This document shows, piece by piece, positions 58,703-64,000 of a stretch of DNA of 64,000 nt; position 1 is the stretch's first letter; each line of letters opens with the position of its first letter. Made by a program: the position numbers and the translations under genes. Origin of the DNA: Delphinapterus leucas (lineage: Eukaryota > Chordata > Mammalia > Artiodactyla > Monodontidae); NCBI RefSeq assembly GCF_002288925.2, contig NW_022097993.1:13642615-13706614 (forward strand), in the 5' to 3' direction. Under the pieces are notes generated by a model that saw only the letters and a list, made by a program, of their open reading frames with translations, did no database searches and was not told where the DNA came from.

Positions 58703-60499
58703 CCACCCTGGTAATACATCTTCTTTCCATAGAGCAAACAGTGCCCTATTTGACAAGAATGGCCACATTCATCTTGATCTGCCTTGGGTGCTAAACTTTG
58801 CATGGTTGCCGAACTTATTTCCTAAACAAAAAACAGTAGAATGCTAAAATATGTTGGAATACAAAAAAAAAAATTCTACTTATATAAGGTTTGAATGCCA
58901 ATATATCTTTTTTAAAAAAATATTCAGATGAGCATCTGATTTTAAATATCAGATGAGCATCATTCAAAGAACAAATGCTTTTGTTATATTTTGTTTTACG
59001 TGGTTTTTAAAGGCAGGCAAATATTCATGACACCTATAGTTAGTGGTAAAAGGTGTAATAAAAGCTGCTAAAATGCCTTCTTCAAAACTTAACTTACAGG
59101 TATTACAACTGGTTCTTCCTATGCAGACTATAAAGAAGACAACAAGACAGATGGTAAACGCAGTCTAACCCTGTGGTAGAGAAAGACAGCTTCCAATTCA
59201 ACACGCATTCTCTTCCTCTTCCTTAGTAACACAGAACCAATTTTACTCCGTGTATCTATGTGTCCATTAAAAAAAATCTTTATATTTTGCAGCCTTCTTT
59301 GACTTTAGTAGTGAATGAAACATAAGTCGAAGGCACTGGTTAAAGCTTATGAGACCACTTTCCGAAGGGGCCAAATTTAGCTAACAAGTCCCTTATTTTC
59401 CTCCCTACTTTTGCTCCCTTGATACCAGAAATAAAGTTATGGACTTCAGTAAGCACCTTGTGACAGTTTGGTGACCTCAGGTAGGGAAGTCATACACTAA
59501 GGATATCTGTGAGCTTAAAGACAGAGGAGCTACCATAGACTGACTTTCTCTTGTTTTCTTTATGAGAGAAAAATAATAGTAACCTGTGTAAGCCTTGCTA
59601 TTAACAGTCATCCTGCTAGCAGCAGAATTTCATTTCTACATTATATGACTCCAGATTCTGAGAAAGGGAAATTTCTCTCGTTACACTTACTCATGAGAAA
59701 TCGTGGCATTGCCCTGCTGGCATTCGATACTCTCAGAGAATTGTCTAGACCCATCATGACTAGAGAGACCATGTTGCCGGGCAGAAGAGTGGCCTCCTGC
59801 CTCTCAATCACTCTCTACCTTCTCCCTGAAGGTAATTGAGTATTAATGACCCATATGTTTTTGCAGTAATTCCTTACCTGTGGTTGAATTTACATGACAT
59901 AATTGAATTTCAGTAAGGCTAATGCTGTAAGATAATTCACAGTATCTTTTTGCACATGAAAATTATGGATTATATGGAAATTTGGGCTGAGAAAGAAAAT
60001 ATCTGCTTTCTCTGAAGTGGGGAATGGGAACTGCGCCAAAGATCACATATCGGGAGGGACAGCTGGACAAAGTGAATTGGAAGTTTTGGTTCCAACTCAA
60101 TTATTTTGTTTCTTGCAGATTCTGTTTGTATCGTCTATCTTAATTAGTAAGCACTTGAGAGCAGGATTATATACATTGTAATTCTTCTGTGATTAGATGT
60201 CCTTGGGATAATTATCACTTAATATTTGAAATAATTTTTGTATATTTGGTGAAAGGAAATTTGTTAGAAAATGTGTACCTTCAAAAATTTTTGAGCATGC
60301 CAGACAAAGTGACAGTGGCAGGAGTGTAGTTTATGAATATCCCTAAACCATCCCATAACATATAACATAACAAAAAAACCCAAAATATAAAGAAAATTAT
60401 TATAACCAACTCAGGTAATAAAAACAAGTGACACAGTAATTCCATGGGCTGCCAAATACATGCAGAGGACTCCAAATCACTGATAGCAACACTCCCAGG
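58700..60499. other. unassigned DNA, no gene seen
   Basis: Mixed composition, without a recognisable repeat or exon. A short direct repeat (TCAGATGAGCATC) lies at about 58924-58961. Confidence 0.45.
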
Positions 60500-61138
60500 A
60501 AAGTCCTAGAAAAGGATATCTGATGGCCTAACTATAAACTTAAAAAAAAAAAAAGTTCAAAATCTTATGGGAAATGTTGTGAAAACAACTCCTGAAAGAC
60601 ACAAAAGTATCTGAAAAATATACTCTTGAATAAGAAAATTCAACACCGTAGCTATGTCATCTCTTCCTAAGTTAACTTAATGCAAAACCAATAAAAATAC
60701 AAGTTTTTGTTTTTATTATTTGTGTGCTTATTTTGTCTGAGTCAGAAATATTCACTATAATAATCAATTTGAAGAACAAGCAAGCAAGAATAACCAGGAA
60801 AATCTTGTAAAAGAATACCAATGTGGGGTGCTATTTTTACCAAATATTCAAACACATTTGAAACCTCAACAATTAAAATGAATACAATGTTGATGAATAA
60901 ACAGAAGGAGGACCAATGAGAAAAAAAAAATAATATACATACCAAGTTTTATATAAATGTAATATACAATGAAGTTAACTTATTTAATGTTCAGGAAAAA
61001 CATCTTCTTAACAGTTTTATAGGGATAACTGGTTTATTATAGGGAATACATAGTTGGATATATTTCTCCTAATATGCACAAAATTAATTCCAATTTGATC
61101 AGATGTTTTAATCTAAATATCTAAAATATTCAAGGAAT
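60500..61138 (+). mobile_element. old L1M ORF2 relic, left part
   Basis: Diverged sense L1M ORF2. TTTGAAGAACAAGCAAGCAA, ACCAATGTGGGGTGCTATTT, ACAATGTTGATGAATAAACA and GAAGGAGGACCAATGAGAAA match the late-RT region in order. It has many stops. It is cut at 61139 by a younger L1 tail and continues at 61747. Confidence 0.6.
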
Positions 61139-61152
61139 AAGAGAAAACATGG

Positions 61153-61732
61153 CAGGACATGGAAGAAACCTAAGTGTCCATCGATGGATGAATGGATAAA
61201 GAAGATGTAGCACATATATACAATGCAATATTACTCAGCCATAAAAAGAAATAAAATTGAGTTATTTTTAGTGAGGTGGATGGACCTAGAATCTGTCACA
61301 CAGAGTGAAGTAAGTCAGAAAGAGAAAAACAAATACTGTATGCTAACACATATATATATAGAATCTGAAGAAAAAATGTTCTGAAGAACCAAGGGGTAGG
61401 ACAGGAATAAATATGCAGACATAGAAAATGGACTTGAGGACACAGGGAGAGGGAAGGGTAAGTTGGGATGAAGTGAGAGAGTGGCATGGACTTATATATA
61501 CTACCAAATGTAAAATAGATAGCTACTGGAAGCAGCCACAAAGTATAGGGACATCAGCTTCGTGCTTTGTGACCACCTAGAGGGGTGGGGTTGGGAGGGT
61601 GGGAGGGAGACGCAAGAGGGAGGAGATATGGAGGTATATGTATATGTACAGCTGATTCACTTGGTTATAAAGCAGAAACTAACACACTGTTGTAAAGCTA
61701 TTATACTCCAATAAAGATGTTAAAAAAACAAA
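61153..61732 (+). mobile_element. 5'-truncated young L1 (3' end of ORF2 and 3' UTR)
   Basis: About 580 bases of the same L1 family as the nested pair at 30.4-43.3 kb. It starts at CAGGACATGGAAGAAACCTA, includes the ORF2 C-terminal coding block (AAGATGTAGCACATATATAC) and the full 3' UTR with AATAAA near 61711. Imperfect duplications AAGAGAAAACATGG (61139-61152) and AAGAGAAAGCAAGG (61733-61746) flank it. It is the usual outcome of aborted reverse transcription. Confidence 0.93.
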
Positions 61733-61746
61733 AAGAGAAAGCAAGG

Positions 61747-62540
61747 ATAATTTTCTCTGTAACTTGGGAGTGGGGTAAATTATTCCTACTAATGATTCAA
61801 AATCTAGCTGCAACAAAAGACTGATAAATTTGACTGTAATATAAGCAAACCTTTGGATAGCTAAAAACACCATAAGTAAGTTTTATTTGTTATTGATATT
61901 AGAGGGCAATGGTAAATATTCTTACTATATAAAGAGCTTCTAAAAATGGAGAGAAAAAGCCTGACAACTTAATGGAAGCAGGTAAGAAATATGAAGAGTC
62001 TGCAGAAAAACAAATGCAAATTGTCTTAAACTCATTCATAGTAATATAAATGCAAAATAAACTACACTTAGGAGAACATTTTCCATTTTACAAATAGGTA
62101 AAATCCAGAAGTTTGACCACACACTTGCTATTGAGACTTTGGGTAAACAAGATGTTTTACACATTGCTGCAGAGAATGTAAAATAGTTCAACCAGGTGGG
62201 GGATTTTGCAGTATGTAGTAAAATCACACATGCATGTGTCTTTTGATTCTTCAATCTCACTGCTAATAATTTATCCAAAAGATACACTAGAAAAAAATCT
62301 AAAAGGAAAAATGCACAATTTATAAGAGGAAATGAATAGAAAGAAAAACCAATGGGGAATCAATTACATATACCAGCAACATCCACACAATGTCTTTTTA
62401 TGCAGCTCAAAAAAACAATGGAGAGTGTCTCTAAATACTTCCATGGAAGAATTTCAGGTAATATTTTTCTAATATAAAATTAGAAAGAGATAAGTGATAG
62501 GTTTCCATTTATCTATGAAAAGAAGCAGTTAAAATTTAAC
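61747..62540 (+). mobile_element. old L1M ORF2 relic, right part
   Basis: Continuation of the L1M after the inserted L1 tail. It has TCTGTAACTTGGGAGTGGGG, ATATAAAGAGCTTCTAAAAA (61928), TAATGGAAGCAGGTAAGAAA, AATCCAGAAGTTTGACCACA (62102) and AGGGGATT-like GTGGGGGATTTTGCAGTATG. The order matches the C-terminal part of ORF2, which shows that the two parts were once one element. Confidence 0.65.
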
Positions 62541-63004
62541 TCATTATACAGTTAAGTTCAAGTTTAATTTTGTTTTTAGTAGGCAATAATTGCCTTTTCA
62601 AAAGTTTTCTCCTGCTTTAAATTATTTAAATTATATATGCAAGTTTAAAGTCAAATCAACAAAACAAGAGCTATTTAGAGAAGTATGCATTCTATGTTTG
62701 TCCTACCCTAGCTAGCCATTTTTCCTCTCTTTCCTTAATAATAATTTTACTGTACTAATTTTCTATGGTTTAGTTTTCTACAGGTTTAAATACAAGCAAA
62801 TATATAAATGGATGGACATATATATAAATGGTGTGTATGTGTGTGTTTTATAAGTGCACATGTATTGCATTGCTGTATAATTACAGAAAAAGCAATTATT
62901 AAAAGTTACTTTATATTTTCTTCCATTAAAAAATGTGTTTATTTGCAAAACCATTTGGTTGTTACAACTGCCTTCATTTAAGAACAGTCCATCTTAGCCA
63001 TCGT
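62541..63004. other. unassigned AT-rich DNA
   Basis: No gene or named repeat recognised. Confidence 0.45.
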
Positions 63005-63255
63005 AATAATAGTAATAATGCTTATTACATACTTGGCAATTTTCTAAGCTCTTTGTATATATTAGCTGACATAATACACTAGCCCTACGTAATAAGTACT
63101 ATCATCATTATGCTCATATTTTACAGAAAAGTAACTGAGATACAGAAAAGTTCAGCAATTGTCCTAGTGTTACCACACTTAGTAAATTACAGAAAATGAA
63201 TTCACACAGGCACTCTGAAGCACATTCCAGATTCCTAATCACCATGCATACTGCA
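63005..63255 (+). mobile_element. MIR SINE
   Basis: Sense MIR: CTTGGCAATTTTCTAAGCTC near 63033, TTACAGAAAAGTAACTGAGA at about 63122, AAAAGTTCAGCAATTGTCCT, TTACCACACTTAGTAAATTA and a final GCACTCTGAAGCACATTCCA follow the MIR order over its whole length. Confidence 0.8.
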
Positions 63256-63556
63256 TGTTATATAAGGAGTAAAATTGGCCATATCCACATCTGACACTTT
63301 TGAAGAGGAAGTTAGAAATTTTAAGAATTTACAAATGGGAAGGTAAAGGGCTCAAAACAATGACCTGGAACTGGAGACCCCTACTCCAGTTCCCCTAGCA
63401 TTAAGGTTTTAACACAGTTTTGGAGACTTTGGCAGTCTGGAGTAATTCCAAGTTTTGGGCCCATGGAACAAAAAGAGGGGTGTTTGACAATGATGGCATG
63501 CTTAATATGCATGGAGATTTCTTGCATATTTAAAAGTTTCTTTAGAACACAGTACA

Positions 63557-64000
63557 GAAGACCCTTGAACAGTGTGAGTTTAAATTGTGCAAGTCCACTT
63601 ATATGTGGATTATTTCAAATCAACATAGAAAAATTTGGGGAGATTTGTGACAATTTGAAAAAAGTCACAGATGAACTGCATAGCCTAAATATATCAAAAA
63701 AAAGAAACTAAGAAAAAGTTAGATATGTCATGAATGCATAAAATATATATAGATACTACTCTATGTTATAATTTAGTACCATAAAATATACACAAATCAA
63801 GTATAACAACTTAATTTTATCAAAACTTACATACAAACAGACTGTACATGGTGCCATTCACAGTCAAGAGAAATGTAAGCAAATGTAATGCTGCAGGGCT
63901 AAGTCATAACTACATCAGATTAACTGTGGTACCTACTGTAATACTGTAATAATTTTGTGACTACCTCCTGTTGCTATTGTAGTGAGCTCAAGTTTTACAA
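63557..64000. mobile_element. Tigger2-like DNA transposon, runs off the window
   Basis: The end reads ACAGAAGACCCTTGAACAGT, a degraded form of the Tigger2/MER2-type terminus (CAGTTGACCCTTGAACAAC), followed by AAGTCCACTTATATGTGGAT. The rest (CAGATGAACTGCATAGCCTA at 63669, TATGTCATGAATGCATAAAA, CTCCTGTTGCTATTGTAGTG at 63966) is interior sequence of the same family. The transposase strand cannot be fixed from this part, and the element continues beyond 64000. Confidence 0.65.

Overview
This is a mammalian nuclear window from a cetartiodactyl, and the repeats point to a cetacean, probably a toothed whale. The best evidence is a set of recent tRNA-derived SINEs whose 5' end reads GGCTTCCCTGGTGGCGCAGT and then continues GGTTGAGAGTCCGCCTGC (CHR family, typical of whales), plus young LINE-1 copies of the cetartiodactyl type. 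The species call rests on recognising these families from memory; no database was searched. The DNA is AT-rich and I found no host protein-coding exon, no functional RNA gene and no CpG island. It looks like a gene desert or a very large intron. Nothing here is bacterial or phage, and I did not find a new gene system.

Layout. 1-10 kb: AT-rich DNA with a SINE (268-469), a TC-rich microsatellite, an L2 split by a solo retroviral-type LTR (4475-4846), a fragment of tRNA-Lys sequence (5466-5506), a MIR followed by a MER20-like element, and an old L1 end. 10-27 kb: a long-form SINE (10194-10561), scattered MIR, L2 and hAT relics, several CA/TA microsatellites, and long stretches I cannot assign. 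27.8-30.1 kb: an almost full-length Tigger1 DNA transposon with a broken transposase. 30.4-43.25 kb: the most structured part. A minus-strand L1 that keeps both ORFs was split by a complete plus-strand L1 with its own 5' UTR, ORF1, ORF2 and 3' UTR, and that inner copy later received two SINEs and a 39-bp tandem duplication. 43.3-54.5 kb: older L1M material, including two head-to-tail copies of an L1M 3' UTR, with SINEs on top and a hAT-like element at the end. 54.5-64 kb: unassigned AT-rich DNA, an MLT1 LTR (56934-57341), a SINE (57773-57975), a GC-richer island at about 58230-58650 that may be regulatory, an L1M split by a young L1 tail (60500-62540), a MIR, and the start of a Tigger2-like element that runs off the end.

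The genes present are all relics of mobile elements. L1 ORF1 (RNA-binding chaperone) and ORF2 (endonuclease and reverse transcriptase) normally act together in target-primed reverse transcription, and the SINEs borrow that machinery. Every young insertion here carries the expected hallmarks: A-rich tail and 12-15 bp target duplications. All protein frames are broken. The nesting gives a relative order: L2, MIR, Tigger1 and L1M first, then the MLT1 and ERV-type LTRs, then the outer L1, the inner L1, and finally the short CHR SINEs.
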